The notes under the pieces are model-generated. The model was not told the DNA's origin. It saw nothing but the letters and a program-made list of their open reading frames with translations, and ran no database searches. From Ostrinia nubilalis (Eukaryota; Arthropoda; Insecta; Lepidoptera; Crambidae), in contig NC_087109.1 of assembly GCF_963855985.1 (NCBI RefSeq), positions 454,001 to 518,000 of the forward strand: DNA of 64,000 nt. Direction: 5' to 3'. Position numbers and translations under genes: made by a program. Shown here one piece after another: positions 35,129 through 47,385 of the stretch; positions within the stretch are counted from its first letter, which is position 1; every line of letters begins with the position of its first letter.

Positions 35129-38023
35129 CGACGGTCCCTACGTACATTTCAGTATCTACCAGTTCCGTGATTTGCCGTTTTTGTTTGCAAAACCTTCAGA
35201 GGACCCAACAGTTACGGCTCAGTTCAAAAAACATACAGTTTTTATTCAAATTGAACCTTAAAACGTCAAAAAACAAATCCCGCAACTACAAAATTAGAAC
35301 GATTTCCGCAGTAAAATTGCATTAGTGGGAGTTACGAAATTTTACGTTGGACCTCACGCTTAACCCCGTGCGCCCAGCCCCGCAACTGCCACTTTCATTT
35401 GCGCAGATCGAGTGAATTGATACGTAATTTATGAAGGAAATAGGTATTATTATGGTTTCTAACCTAATTTATTTCACTCAACATTATACCAACGGCAAAT
35501 TAATCAATTAACTGTAGGAATCTGGTAGTTGCGTTGTTTCACTAGGGAAAATTAAAGTTACTATTATAAGTAGGTGGCACTTACCTATTTTTACGTCGGA
35601 AAATTAAAGTATCTTCTAGCCGTAACTGCCACTATAAATGTTTTACTTTGGAAAAGTTTGTTTTATGTCTATAAGCAAGTGCCAGTAACGGTGTTTTACG
35701 CTGAGAAATTGTATTTATTTATTATTTTTATTGATTTAATTTGATTTTAATTTGATTTTAATTATTTAATGCAATTATTATTATTATTGAAATTTTATGG
35801 GCCCCGGCCTGAAATAAATGAATTTTATTTTTTTATTTTATTTATTTAGCAATATCTGGTGGAGATGAAAGTGAAGACAAAACAATATAAAATATGATAT
35901 ACAACACGACTGAAGTATCTAGGGTCATTTATTAGACTTAACGCAACCAAGTTCTTCTTCTATGCTACTTTTTACAAGATACAAGTTTGTAAAAATATCG
36001 TAAAATTTATTTTATTTATTTATCAAGCATATTATGGCATTCAGAAATAAATATAAGCAGGTAACACTTACAAACAAAACTTTCAATTAACTGTAGTTAG
36101 AAGCTACTATTACATGATAATGCTTACATGATATTGCATACATACCCGTCAGAAGGATGAGGTATACCCACTAAAAATACCCTGATGTCCCCGTCACTCG
36201 CTATAAGTGCTAACTTTGAGATTCCGGACAAAGAACTCCCGCCTACACGGCGACAGTTGGGACCAGAGCAGCTAGAAGTATACAGCTTTCCCGTACACAC
36301 ACTCACCATCAGCAGACGGTGGTGGTGGCCTATGCAATGCCTCCCGTGCTGCCTCACGACCCCGTTACGCTGGCCATTACTAAGGAAGGAAGATAGGAGG
36401 CAATCATACTGTCACCTTCCCAAATGCACCCGCACTTAGTTCGTAGTCGCGCTATCGTACCGCAGCTTCTTTCGGCACCTTGTCTTCTCAGATAGACGTG
36501 ATTCATTACCACCCAGGTTTTGTTATCGTCCACATAGCTTTGACTATGCTATCCCGCAAGATTATGGTGTGCCTTATGCTCCTAGCCACCACAATACAGT
36601 TAGAGCTCGAAGGATCCGTGCCCCGTCATGGAGCGATCGTTCGAGCAACCTTAAACTTCTGCACGAGTGCGAATAAGGTTAAGTGACCCAACTTAGCTAT
36701 GGCGAGGTAGTTTATCAACTACTAGACTACAGCACAGTCTAGCGAGTCTCACGTCAAACGGCCTCTCTGTCCTCCTAAGGCGGAGCTTTCACCTCGTTCT
36801 TCACGCTTCGTTAAAGCCAACGATGTAGCCCTGTAGACTTTCTGGGCCTATTAAGGTCTTAGAAGATGGGCAGCGTTACCCTTGCCTACGAGGGTGATGC
36901 CTTAGATGGGAGTCCTGTACAGAATTATGCTTTTGAGGGTGCCAGTATAGAGCTCCCGGCCTTTCTTTATAGCCTTCCGACATAGAGTTTTCGGACCTCT
37001 AAATTAGGGAAGCAGCCACGAAAAAGCAAGCTGTCTTCCATACGCACGGCGACGAATTGGTAAAAGTGCGAGCTGCCACTGGTTATATATAATTAAGGTC
37101 ACCGTATTTGCACTCACTACTTGGTGCCACTGGTGATTAACAGGACCTTACTCTTAGATATTTGATCTGGCCCTTAGCTTTGACAGTGATGTGGGCGTCA
37201 GGTGAAGGTGTCAGGGATGCTTTTAAATATAATATGTGGTCCCTGGCCTGGGGCAACCATAATGACATCTGTGGCGTCCAGGCAAGCCGCCTCGCTGTTG
37301 GAAGGGAGGCTCTGAAAGTTATGAGGATATTCTTGTAATGATGAAACTATCTGCATGGCAGATGATACCTTGAAATGTCCATGCCCTTGAAAAGGGTTCC
37401 ATTTAGTACCCAGTCGTATCCAATGTTCCACAAGATCGAACTCAAAAAAGACCCATGTGGATCTTCGGACTCGATGCCATGCTGTCAAACCTAGCCGGCA
37501 CTATTGACAAAGAGAATTAAATTAAGCGGTTCTACAGGTACTCTTCAGTCAAAAGACCCCTTAGATAAGGAGGAATCTTAAGGTATTGAAGTGCCTCCAA
37601 TATGCAACTATCTGGGAAACGAGGCGGGATGCTGTTATGTCTCGTCGAGCAGGACTATGGGCCTAGAGTGAGAGTTACGTTTAGTAGTAGCTGAACTTTG
37701 TTCCCGTGTACAATTACTTATGTGGCAGTTAATAATTTAAACAAACATATTACTCCAACGTAAAAGTCAGCAAGTACCGCTTACGTCATTTGCAATTAGA
37801 AACTTTCCGTTGTATAAGTGAGTAAATGACAAATAATACACTTATTGTGATTATTTTTTGATAATTCTTCATGTTTTATAAAATATACCTCATATAAAAC
37901 TATTATACCAAATTTCATCAATGTACGATAAATAGAACGCGAGCTACACATGTTTAAACCTTCAAACCGCTCTCCTGTAAAATTGGCCGTTTTCAGATAC
38001 GTTAATATACGTAGGGACCGTCG
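35129..38023. mobile_element. TIR DNA element inserted in the CR1 ORF2
   Basis: The ends are exact inverted repeats of 16 bp (CGACGGTCCCTACGTA at 35129-35144; complement at 38008-38023), with further imperfect matches including GTATCT to about 29 bp. It sits precisely where the CR1 RT frame is cut. A duplication of ATA (35123-35125, 38026-38028) is possible but not certain. The left part (35145-36110) has recurring AACTGCCACT and GCCAGTAACGG blocks; the middle holds a decayed LINE. No transposase was recognised, so the superfamily is unknown. Confidence 0.8.
36118..37500 (-). pseudogene. Decayed LINE 3' region nested in the TIR element
   Basis: On the minus strand the end near 36125-36260 reads TTTAGTGGGTATACCTCATC and CGTGTAGGCGGGAG, clearly related to the poly(A)-tailed retroposon at 56933-57216 (TTTTAGTGGGTATGCCTTGT). 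Upstream GC-rich sequence with broken frames (37198-37488 among them) is presumably its degenerate coding region; how far it extends right is uncertain. Confidence 0.6.
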
Positions 38024-38025
38024 AT

Positions 38026-38483
38026 ATATCCTCTATTGACATATGGCATAATATTCTGGGGCAACTCTGTTAATGTTCAATCGACATTTATACTTCAAAA
38101 GAAATGCCTTCGCGTAATGTACCACATTGACAAATATGAAACTTTGAGAAATGTATTTAAAGATTATAAATTTCTGACTTTGACGGGTATCTATATTCTA
38201 TATACTTGAAACATGTGTATTTGTAAAGAATAATAAGGATCATTTCTGTGAAAAAAGTAAAATTAAAAAGAATCTTAGATCTCAACATGCTTATAACATT
38301 TGTATTTTGAAATCATCAAGTTATATTTATAGCAAGAGTACCTTGATTACAGGAACTCGAGTGTTTAACCATTTGCCTAACTGTATAAAAGCACTAGAAA
38401 ACCCGCAATTCAAACAGAAATTGAAAGAATGGTTGTTGCAGAAATGTTTTTATAACCTAGATGAATATTTTAATAACTTTTGA
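38026..38483 (+). pseudogene. CR1-like LINE ORF2, C-terminal remainder
   Basis: Continues the RT region after the insertion: LTYGIIFWGNSVNVQ, LQKKCLRVMYHID, and the final NHLPNCIKALENPQFK ending at the stop at 38481-38483. A missing base near 38034 and another indel near 38200 shift the frame. The YGIIFWG...LQK order matches the post-RT region of the LINE at 16098, confirming the same superfamily. Confidence 0.85.
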
Positions 38484-38649
38484 CATAATATTATTTATTG
38501 ACATTTGTTTTTTATTATTATTTTAAATTTTCTATTAACATATTGTACATCCGAAATGGATAACTGTTGAAGCCACTAAATTATTGTTACCACCTTTTGT
38601 ACACAGTTTTGACAATAAAATTATGATTATGATTATGATTATACTTATC

Positions 38650-38762
38650 AGTAAATAAAAAAAAATCAAAATCAAAAATACTATTCAGTTTAGACCACAA
38701 GTGGCACTTATGAACGTCAACATGTAAATAATAAAAAAGAAAAGGTAGCCCTTATGGGCTGG
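38650..38762 (-). mobile_element. LINE family A2 3'-end fragment
   Basis: Complement of the last ~110 bp of 28690-28908 (GGTAGCCCTTATGGGC; CCACAAGTGGCACTTA), with its simple-repeat tail facing the CR1 3' end. Confidence 0.8.
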
Positions 38763-39774
38763 ACTGGAATAGAGAACACTTTTCACAACTAATTCTTTAA
38801 ATTAACGTATAAAAATTACCATTCTAAATACTGCCTCTCTTGACAGAGTAGTCGTGGTGGTCGGTCATGAGTTTTGTTTATGTAAACAAAAGCTAGTTAA
38901 TTGTAATTGATTTCCGCCACACACATTATTTTTACAGAAGTGAATCAATGCCTCGGGGCAAATAAGTTGGTGCAATCTGTGGTGCTGCGAATTGCGCAGT
39001 GTTACCCACGACCAATCAGTCTTGCTTGTATTAAAATATTCCTTAATTCCACGGCATGTTCTCAAAAACACTTCCTAATTGAACGCAACATGTTCTAAAA
39101 TTCCTACACGTTGCTAAGCCACATAAATTATGTATGATCCGTTGCGTGTGCTCGCGTGTAATAAATCTCCATAGTTATCTCCCACGTTAATGCGTCATTT
39201 GCTGTAATACATCATGTGTGACGTCACTCGCTGGAGGCATTTGCAATTCATTATGTGTTTTTAGTTGATCCTCATTTTAATGATGAATGTGTAATGGTTA
39301 AGATTCGTTACTGTGTGCGTGATGCGGTGACGTGTCAATTGATGAAACTGTCAAAACCTACAACGTTACTATGACGTCACACCATGCAGGCTGCGGTGCA
39401 ACATCTGTAAACATAAGCTAAAGGAATAAACGAAATGACAAAATGACGCTCAGCAATAACTTACTGGAGTCAATATTGCCAGCTCACAGTCGGTAAGTAA
39501 CACCTAAAGGAAGAGTAAAATAGTTTAAGTTTTCGCTTGCTAGAAGATTCCAGCAACTTAGAGGTACTAAATAATACAAGGAAATCTATGTGTAAAAATA
39601 TTAGTACAAATAAATAATATTTGACGTTACACGTGCTACTCGAAGCGCGAAGTAGCACATTTTTCACGTCATGTAGTTAAAAGCGCTTAAGCGTCACAAC
39701 ATACATACTTATTGCGTGGCTTGATATTATTGCAACGTCACGTAGATTTTAGGGGATAGGTACTCTTATGTTTT
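38763..39774. other. Unassigned DNA
   Basis: CTCTTGACAGAGTAGTCGTGGTGGTC near 38839 resembles the 3' end of the LINE at 49438-49721. Nothing else was recognised. Confidence 0.4.
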
Positions 39775-39850
39775 GATGATTCCTAAAGCACATTAAAAGC
39801 ACAAAAGGGCTACTACTACTACTTAATAAAGTTAATTATTATTGAATAAA
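39775..39850 (+). pseudogene. LINE family A fragment, left half of a split copy
   Basis: CACATTAAAAGCACAAAAGGG followed by CTACTACT corresponds to the codons for the C-terminal HIKSTLMKKGYY of the LINE at 16098-16550. The copy resumes at 46351 after the Helitron. Confidence 0.65.
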
Positions 39851-39963
39851 TCTACTCAAAGGTGACTGACTGACTGACTGACATAGTGATCTATCAACGC
39901 ACAGCTCAAACCACTGGACGGATCGGGCTGAAATTTGGCATGCAGGAACATGTTATGACGTAG

Positions 39964-41445
39964 TGCAAGAAAGGATTTTTTTCCTGGCGGCTTGGTGACT
40001 GGAATTGAACCGCCACCGGTGCAGACGGAGAAGATGGTGAATTGTCTGCAGTTGAAAAAAAGGTTGTCCGGCTTGCAGAAATTTATAAAAGTTACCGTTC
40101 CTTGTATGAAATTAAAAAAATGTAAATAAAACAGCTCCCTCTCAATTGACACAATTTATTTTTATCTCGTATGCTCATATATAGTTAACAATTACGATAT
40201 TATAATAACTACTGTAATAGTGCCAATCTCAAGGGATTCAGGGTCGTTAATTAGGTTCGGTTTGGTGAATATTATTGCCACTACAAATTTCTTAAAACTC
40301 AGCCTAAATATTAAAAGACTCCAATAGTTAAGATAACTGCACGATGTCCGGTCGGAAAGACTCCTACTTGAAGGATGGAAAAGTGGGTACCTTGGAAGCC
40401 ATGCGGTTATAAGCCGTTACCCTGAACGTTCCTCTCTTCTTCCGGGGTCCAACGGGTCTCGCACACTTTTAGGCTCCAAGCAGCGTCCTCCACGGCCTCA
40501 AGCGCGCAGTGCCAGATGAAGCTCTTGCATCTCTTCGACAGGTAAGCGTTCAAACTCTTGCAGAGACAGAGGTTTGATGACAAGGAGGAAATGCGAAGAG
40601 ATCAGCAGTTTAGAAAGGACAAATATTTCATACGAAATGAAGAGAAATTAAAATATATGAAATATCAAAATGTAAAATATGAAATATGAAATTGTTTAAA
40701 CTACAAAATATTGTAAAATCCCGCATCTGAAACGAAAAATACGAGTGTCAGAATCACAAGTGGAACGTGGCATTAGGTTATGAAAAAAACCGCAATGGGA
40801 AACAAATACTCACGAAAACTGCTCGCTAATTTAAACTTCACTCGCAGTTTTCAGCATCCCAGCCCTCGTCCAACATAACGTTTAGGAAATTTCTGAAAGA
40901 AACGATCACATGAAATACCACGTACTGGAATACGAAAATTATCAATCACGAAAAATAAATAAATTCTCCGACGGGAACTTACCTCATTTGTGAATATTTT
41001 TAAATTATATTAATAAATTATCGTGGATGCATTCTGCATCACACGATTTGAAACATAGGGGATCACATCCCCGAAAATAACAAAATTGCGGTTGCGCAAG
41101 ATCGACCAAAATTCCAAAGTGATTTGACAGCTCAACTGACAGCCGCGATTCATAGAGATGTCGCGAGACGTTCCGTTTCGCCGCCCAAAAAAGCAAACAC
41201 TAATAAAAACCATGATGAAAACAATTTCCAGAACACTGAAAACATTCCATCAAAAAATAGAATAAACAAAATAAAAACATTAGGAAATATTTCATAAAAA
41301 TATATTTGAATTGACTGAGCAAAAAGCGCCATCTATTGCAAATTAATTCTAAATCACGCCAATAGATGTCGCTAGTGGTATCCTAAATCAGAATATCGAG
41401 TAAGAAAAACAATTTGTGAAAAACAGCCAAAACTGCAACGCTACA
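39964..41445 (-). repeat. LTR (3' LTR of the minus-strand element)
   Basis: 1482 bp. Differs from the other LTR at a few sites (near 39975, 40049-40050, 40113 and 40988). On the minus strand AATAAA occurs near 40150, a plausible poly(A) signal. Confidence 0.9.
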
Positions 41446-41448
41446 ATA

Positions 41449-41460
41449 CCCTCCCCCCTA
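41449..41460 (-). promoter_or_regulatory. Polypurine tract of the LTR element
   Basis: Minus-strand AGGGGGGAGGG, three bases before the 3' LTR; primes plus-strand DNA synthesis in LTR retrotransposons. Confidence 0.8.
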
Positions 41461-44400
41461 GACATTCGCACGGAGAAAGAATCTGAGCTGCCCTCAGCGA
41501 ACTACAAACTGAAAAGGAAAAAAAAATGTGTCTAAACGCAGAAAGACCTCAAAAAGAAAACGTTCCAGCAGAAACTTCAACTGAAAAAAAAATCGAGAAA
41601 ACAAACAACGAGTTGTAGGGTATGCTGACATAACAGGAACAAAACAAACTGACTTTTCACTAAGCATTACAAACCAGATGAAAACCAACTACCAGGACTG
41701 ATGTTCTTCAAACCTAAAACAATCTCTGCTGTCCGAGCATAAATAAAACCCAACACTAACATACAATCATCTTTCATACCTCTCTTTCATACCTGTAAGC
41801 ATCAGTTTCAAATTATACTGCTTGCCACCTGCATTCAAAATTCCCCATAGAGTCCCAACTGTGAACCAGTGGTACTCGAATCCCCAGTAACGTTGTAAGG
41901 CTATTTCGGCCATTACTAACATATTTTCTGGAATAGCCATCCAGTGGGCCCTAGGGAAAGTGTATATTTCAACACATGTCATCCCTAGAAAAAATGTCTG
42001 GGTTAAAAACCACAGAACAAAAATGTCGCTAGCCACAATATAAATTGGACGTCATCGCAACAAAACATAAAACACAGGGAATAGTGCATAAAAGCACATG
42101 ATGTCATCCCTGGAAAAGACAAAACAAACGAGGCATGTATATAGGAGATACATAGCACTCAAACAAAACAAAACAAAAACACAGAGATAAAATCTCTGGA
42201 AAAAAAAAAATCTGAACTTTAAGTTACAGATAAAGCACCGAGGCAAAACTGTAGCAGATACCCGACAACTCGATTGTGTCCAAAAAAAAATATTTGCTAT
42301 AAAAGAATCTATCAAATTCCCAACAGAAAAACTACACAATTACGATTGTGTCCAAAAAAAAATCTTAACTCAAGTTAGTTACCAAAGCAAAGTACCTACC
42401 TACCCAGAAAAGAAAATCCTAAGTCCTACGACTGATAACCTTGGCATAACCACAGTATAACCATAATTTTTAAAAAAAACTTCCTCGAAGAAGGTAGCTT
42501 AATAAAAATATTTTTTGAAAAAAAAAAAACTATGTGGCAAAAATATTTTCCAAAAGTTATATGAAAATTATTAATATTAATTCTTAAACTACACAAAAGT
42601 TATACAAGAGGAATGGCACTTTACAAGAATTAATAACTTTTAATTGTTATCAAAATCAAAACAATAATCAATTAAGTTATTCCCGTATAAAAATTAACAA
42701 GTTAGTAAGTGTACCCACAAACAACTCACTAACCAGTAATAACATTAAGTACCAAACCCTATAATACACTGCAGTATGATGCCTAAATAACTAATAGGTA
42801 TAACTGTATTAAATTATTTAAAATCCATTACTTATGATTCAAAAGTATTGAAATGTAAACAAATAATTGCCAAAAACTAAAAAGGTTATAATATTATGCT
42901 AACATTATGTAATATAAAATAATGTGTACTAGGTAACATGAAATAAAAGTTATATGTCCATGGTGACACAAAAGCAATTTGTTACCTAAGTACATAAAAA
43001 TATTAAAGATTTCAGTTAGCATTAACCCTTAATTTGGCAGACTCATTATTTATCAAAAAATAAAAATACATCGTCGGATTTATGTTCTTAGGGTTATTTA
43101 TAGGTCAGAAAAAAATATATAAAAAATCGGAACTTCACCAAATAGAAAAAAAACAATGTTCATCCCGATGAACACTGCCAAATACATGGAGAATTTTAAC
43201 TGTTCATTGGGGTGAACATTGCCAATTTAGGGTAGCGGCATTAAATTAAAACAATTATTCATATAAAAAGTAAAATTTATATTATCAAATGCTTTTTGGT
43301 GCACAAAATAGTAAGAAATTAACTATTACCATACAATTTTGTGTGATCGTTGAGGTAAAACAATGTTTAATGTTTATAAAGAAAAAATTATAATTTTTTT
43401 TTCATATAACTTAAAAGTGGACAAGTCGCACTAAATAATAAAAAAATAGCTCCCACATTTATAAAATATATTCTTCAGGGCTTAAATAAAAAATTAAAAA
43501 TGATTTTAATCAAAAATATTCTTTGGAACTACAAACTTTGAATCTACAAACAACCGCTAAATTAAAATATGTAATTATTTAGCATGAAAATTTAGAAAAC
43601 AATTATGTCCACTTTTACCAGTAACAAAACATTATTCTGATATTACATTTCATGCAATATACAGTATTAAGCTGCCAACATCCCAAACAAAATAAAAAAT
43701 TACTCTAAATAAAGAAATTAGTCCACTGAAATAAAATTAAGCAAAAATAAACGTTTCATAGCTTATTTGACAACGTTCACTGGGATGAACAATCAAAGAT
43801 TATTAGTAATTTGGCAATGTTCACTGGGATGAACACTCGACTTTGACCTGGTATAACATGGCTTATTTATTAAATGAGCATTGTAAATCAATCAAGTTAT
43901 TAAGCATGAACACTATGCAATACGTTAAAACCACTGTCATTACTCAATTATAATAAAAAACATGTAAAGCTTGAATAAACACCTTGACACTAAAGCCTGG
44001 TCTTCGCTATGGCCGGCATTTTGGCTAAAATTAACACTTTCAGACTGTGACTAGCACATAAATATATTTTTCTACCAAAACTTAAGTATATTTTCTAGTG
44101 AAAAAAAAAACTTACCAGAAATTAAGACGTATGCACTCGGCATATTATTTTTTTTCAATTGAATGTTCATCCCAGTGAACAAAATCAAATGAAGGGTTAA
44201 TTAAACAAAATATCCGGGTAGGTACTTTAAAATACATTATGTACTTACTTATTATGAGTAGGTACAAATGAATAAACACTAAAATTAAAACTAAAACTGT
44301 GTTTGTCTTGTATGAAGAAAACAAAATAATTAAAGTAAGTAACTAAAAGTTATAAGCTATAAAGCCCAAAAGCAGTGTAGGTATAAAATAAATATAACCT

Positions 44401-44769
44401 AACAAAAAAAATGTTACTTACTTGTCCCAACATAATATACGAAATAAGAGTTGCAACACAAAAAATATGTAACCTAACATCATGTAAACTAACCTCATAT
44501 AGAGTAGTACGCTCTGTTATAATGGTTAACATAATATGTAAAAAGTTGACAACCTAAAAAATTTTATGTGGGCATCACAAATAAAATAAACAACAAAAAA
44601 TAACAAGACAAACAACAGCACACACATGAGAGATTCCCTAATAAAATACATTTAAACAATAAAATAGAAGTGTATGAGCGGATAGTCAGCACACAATGTT
44701 GCTTCTATTATTGGCTTTCCACCCATAAACTTCATAAAAAATAATGTGGCAATAATAAACATCAAAAGA
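41461..44769 (-). other. Non-coding interior of the LTR element
   Basis: AT-rich, no domain recognised in any frame. GATTGTGTCCAAAAAAAAAT occurs twice (near 42273 and 42344). Five copies of an 18-bp palindrome lie at 43157-44181 (listed separately). Confidence 0.75.
43157..44181. promoter_or_regulatory. Cluster of five 18-bp palindromes TGTTCA(N6)TGAACA
   Basis: Copies at 43157-43174, 43201-43218, 43774-43791, 43818-43835 and 44164-44181, each 18 bp with half-sites TGTTCA and TGAACA (one has CGTTCA). The third and fourth centres are ctGGGA; the fifth is the exact reverse complement of the fourth. TTGGCA/TGCCAA flanks the first, second and fourth. Confidence 0.75.
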
Positions 44770-44778
44770 TGGGCGCCA
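44770..44778 (-). promoter_or_regulatory. Primer-binding site of the LTR element
   Basis: Minus-strand TGGCGCCCA, one base after the 5' LTR; complementary to a tRNA 3' end TGGGCGCCA. Confidence 0.8.
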
Positions 44779-44779
44779 C

Positions 44780-46261
44780 TGCAAGAAAGGGTTTTTTTCC
44801 TGGCGGCTTGGTGACTGGAATTGAACCGCCACCGGTGCAGACGGAGAAGATGGTGAATTGTCTGCACGTGAAAAAAAGGTTGTCCGGCTTGCAGAAATTT
44901 ATAAAAGTTACTGTTCCTTGTATGAAATTAAAAAAATGTAAATAAAACAGCTCCCTCTCAATTGACACAATTTATTTTTATCTCGTATGCTCATATATAG
45001 TTAACAATTACGATATTATAATAACTACTGTAATAGTGCCAATCTCAAGGGATTCAGGGTCGTTAATTAGGTTCGGTTTGGTGAATATTATTGCCACTAC
45101 AAATTTCTTAAAACTCAGCCTAAATATTAAAAGACTCCAATAGTTAAGATAACTGCACGATGTCCGGTCGGAAAGACTCCTACTTGAAGGATGGAAAAGT
45201 GGGTACCTTGGAAGCCATGCGGTTATAAGCCGTTACCCTGAACGTTCCTCTCTTCTTCCGGGGTCCAACGGGTCTCGCACACTTTTAGGCTCCAAGCAGC
45301 GTCCTCCACGGCCTCAAGCGCGCAGTGCCAGATGAAGCTCTTGCATCTCTTCGACAGGTAAGCGTTCAAACTCTTGCAGAGACAGAGGTTTGATGACAAG
45401 GAGGAAATGCGAAGAGATCAGCAGTTTAGAAAGGACAAATATTTCATACGAAATGAAGAGAAATTAAAATATATGAAATATCAAAATGTAAAATATGAAA
45501 TATGAAATTGTTTAAACTACAAAATATTGTAAAATCCCGCATCTGAAACGAAAAATACGAGTGTCAGAATCACAAGTGGAACGTGGCATTAGGTTATGAA
45601 AAAAACCGCAATGGGAAACAAATACTCACGAAAACTGCTCGCTAATTTAAACTTCACTCGCAGTTTTCAGCATCCCAGCCCTCGTCCAACATAACGTTTA
45701 GGAAATTTCTGAAAGAAACGATCACATGAAATACCACGTACTGGAATACGAAAATTATCAATCACGAAAAATAAATAAATTCTCCGACGGGAACTTACCT
45801 CATGTGTGAATATTTTTAAATTATATTAATAAATTATCGTGGATGCATTCTGCATCACACGATTTGAAACATAGGGGATCACATCCCCGAAAATAACAAA
45901 ATTGCGGTTGCGCAAGATCGACCAAAATTCCAAAGTGATTTGACAGCTCAACTGACAGCCGCGATTCATAGAGATGTCGCGAGACGTTCCGTTTCGCCGC
46001 CCAAAAAAGCAAACACTAATAAAAACCATGATGAAAACAATTTCCAGAACACTGAAAACATTCCATCAAAAAATAGAATAAACAAAATAAAAACATTAGG
46101 AAATATTTCATAAAAATATATTTGAATTGACTGAGCAAAAAGCGCCATCTATTGCAAATTAATTCTAAATCACGCCAATAGATGTCGCTAGTGGTATCCT
46201 AAATCAGAATATCGAGTAAGAAAAACAATTTGTGAAAAACAGCCAAAACTGCAACGCTACA
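44780..46261 (-). repeat. LTR (5' LTR of the minus-strand element)
   Basis: 1482 bp, TG...CA; partner of 39964-41445. Same length, nearly identical. Confidence 0.9.
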
Positions 46262-46350
46262 GTAGGCATCCGCTAAGAAACGATTTTACGAAACCACCGC
46301 TAAGGTACTAAAACGGGATCCACACGTACGAAGTCGCTGGCGGCCGCTAG

Positions 46351-46530
46351 TAAACGATAAAGATGTTTGGAAAGTTTAATTTTAAATACTGTATACCCTT
46401 GAAAAAGAGGCTGACAATAGTGACTGAGTTGCTTGCGCTGCTTCTTCTCAGCACTGGCCCATTTATTGTCCCGAAGCAGTGGTAGGGTTAATACTGGGAC
46501 GTGTAAAAGAGCTTTTTAAAATCCAAAAAT
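46351..46530 (+). pseudogene. LINE family A C-terminus and 3' UTR, right half of a split copy
   Basis: Codons for KDVWKV and a stop, then the family A 3' UTR with GACAATAGTGACTGAGTTGC and CAGCACTGGCCCATTTATTG. Left half at 39775-39850. Confidence 0.85.
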
Positions 46531-47385
46531 TAAATTAGTTTCTTAGTTCCTAGTGTATCGTTTAACTTCCCAACCTAAAAACATACATTGTACGCAATTC
46601 GTATTGCGACAATGTTTTGCTCCCGTAAAACAAATCCTTGATTAAAACAAGCCGTACAAACAGACATACAATTTCACAGGCGAGTTGAACTTGTGTAACG
46701 TGCACTTCAGAGCTAGGAAGCATTTTCTAGACGAAAAAAGCGGAGCGAGCGAATGTGTCGTGATCACGATACAATCGCTTTTTTGCTTTGTTTATTCTCG
46801 TAAAGGAATGGTGTCCTTTTGACACGCTTCTAATTATCGGCTTCACTTATGGGACTGTTCATACCTCTAGTTCTCATAAGGTACTTTTTGTGAAGCCAGG
46901 ATATGTCTACAACTTTAAAATTCGATTTGAAACTGTCTGTATAAATAAATATTCTGGTTCTAAAAACATTTTGAATTACTTTTCTATATGCGAGTAGTGA
47001 CAAAAATTTCGGAGTCATCGTAGAAAGGGTTAAATAAAGCCCTATGTTAAACCACATATTGCAGAATAACCAAACAGTTTGAAATGTGTCAGCGCGGTGC
47101 TGGAAAATGATAATGCAAACACATTTCAAAATGGTAAACATTTTTCCAAGAGTGGCGTGATTTTAAATCATGATACAAGACTGTTAGTGTTCCGATTTCT
47201 TTTTTTACAGTTATGTATGATGAAGATGATGATACAGATTAAAACTTCAGTTTTTGTTTAAGAAAGAATTTTACACGCAAAGTAATGAAATAATAAATAA
47301 TTTTGATGTGGGTAAAATAGCGTGGCATACACTCTACATAATAAATTATTTGTCTTTAATTTCATCATCATCATCAGACATTAGC
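46531..47385. other. Unassigned DNA
   Basis: Short overlapping frames on both strands (46788-47261) have no recognisable domain. No repeat family was assigned. Confidence 0.35.

Larger units (their letters stand above)
30900..38641 (+). mobile_element. Nearly full-length CR1-like LINE, split by a DNA transposon
   Basis: The order is 5' region with tRNA-like unit (31082-31160), ORF1 (31245-32735), ORF2 (about 32720-35125, resuming 38026-38483), 3' UTR, and a terminal (ATTATG)n repeat ending near 38641. PHD-like finger plus esterase-like domain in ORF1, together with APE endonuclease and RT in ORF2, is the known layout of the CR1 clade. ORF2 is broken by the element at 35129-38023 and by single-base frameshifts near 38034 and 38200, so this copy is dead although ORF1 is intact. 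The 5' limit is uncertain; the true start may be up to ~150 bp further left. Confidence 0.85.
39964..46261 (-). mobile_element. Non-autonomous LTR retrotransposon (LARD-like), young
   Basis: Two direct 1482-bp LTRs (39964-41445 and 44780-46261), TG...CA ends, flanked by GTAG at 39960-39963 and 46262-46265. The element points to the minus strand: one base inside the right LTR is TGGCGCCCA (minus, 44778-44770), a standard primer-binding site, and just inside the left LTR is AGGGGGGAGGG (minus, ~41460-41449), a polypurine tract. The 3.33-kb interior has no gag, protease, RT, integrase or envelope; its longest frame is 95 aa. It must have been moved by proteins from another element. Only about five differences between the LTRs were noticed. 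Confidence 0.92.
39851..46350 (+). mobile_element. Helitron (GTGACTGACTGAC type) split by an LTR element
   Basis: The left part 39851-39963 holds AAAGGTGACTGACTGACTGA and CACTGGACGGATCGGGCTGA; the right part 46266-46350 holds ACGAAGTCGCTGGCGGCCGCTAG before T. Together they make a ~200-bp Helitron like those at 8998 and 21780. It landed in a LINE family A fragment whose halves are at 39775-39850 and 46351 onward. Confidence 0.85.

Noticed and set aside
36124..36439. Frames on both strands inside the TIR element
   Set aside because: The region is the decayed 3' end of a LINE related to 56933-57216; the frames are remnants or shadows.
41767..42036. 89-aa frame inside the LTR element, and other short frames at 41005-42339
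   Set aside because: No gag, protease, RT, integrase or envelope features; the LTR frames repeat exactly in both LTRs and are not genes.
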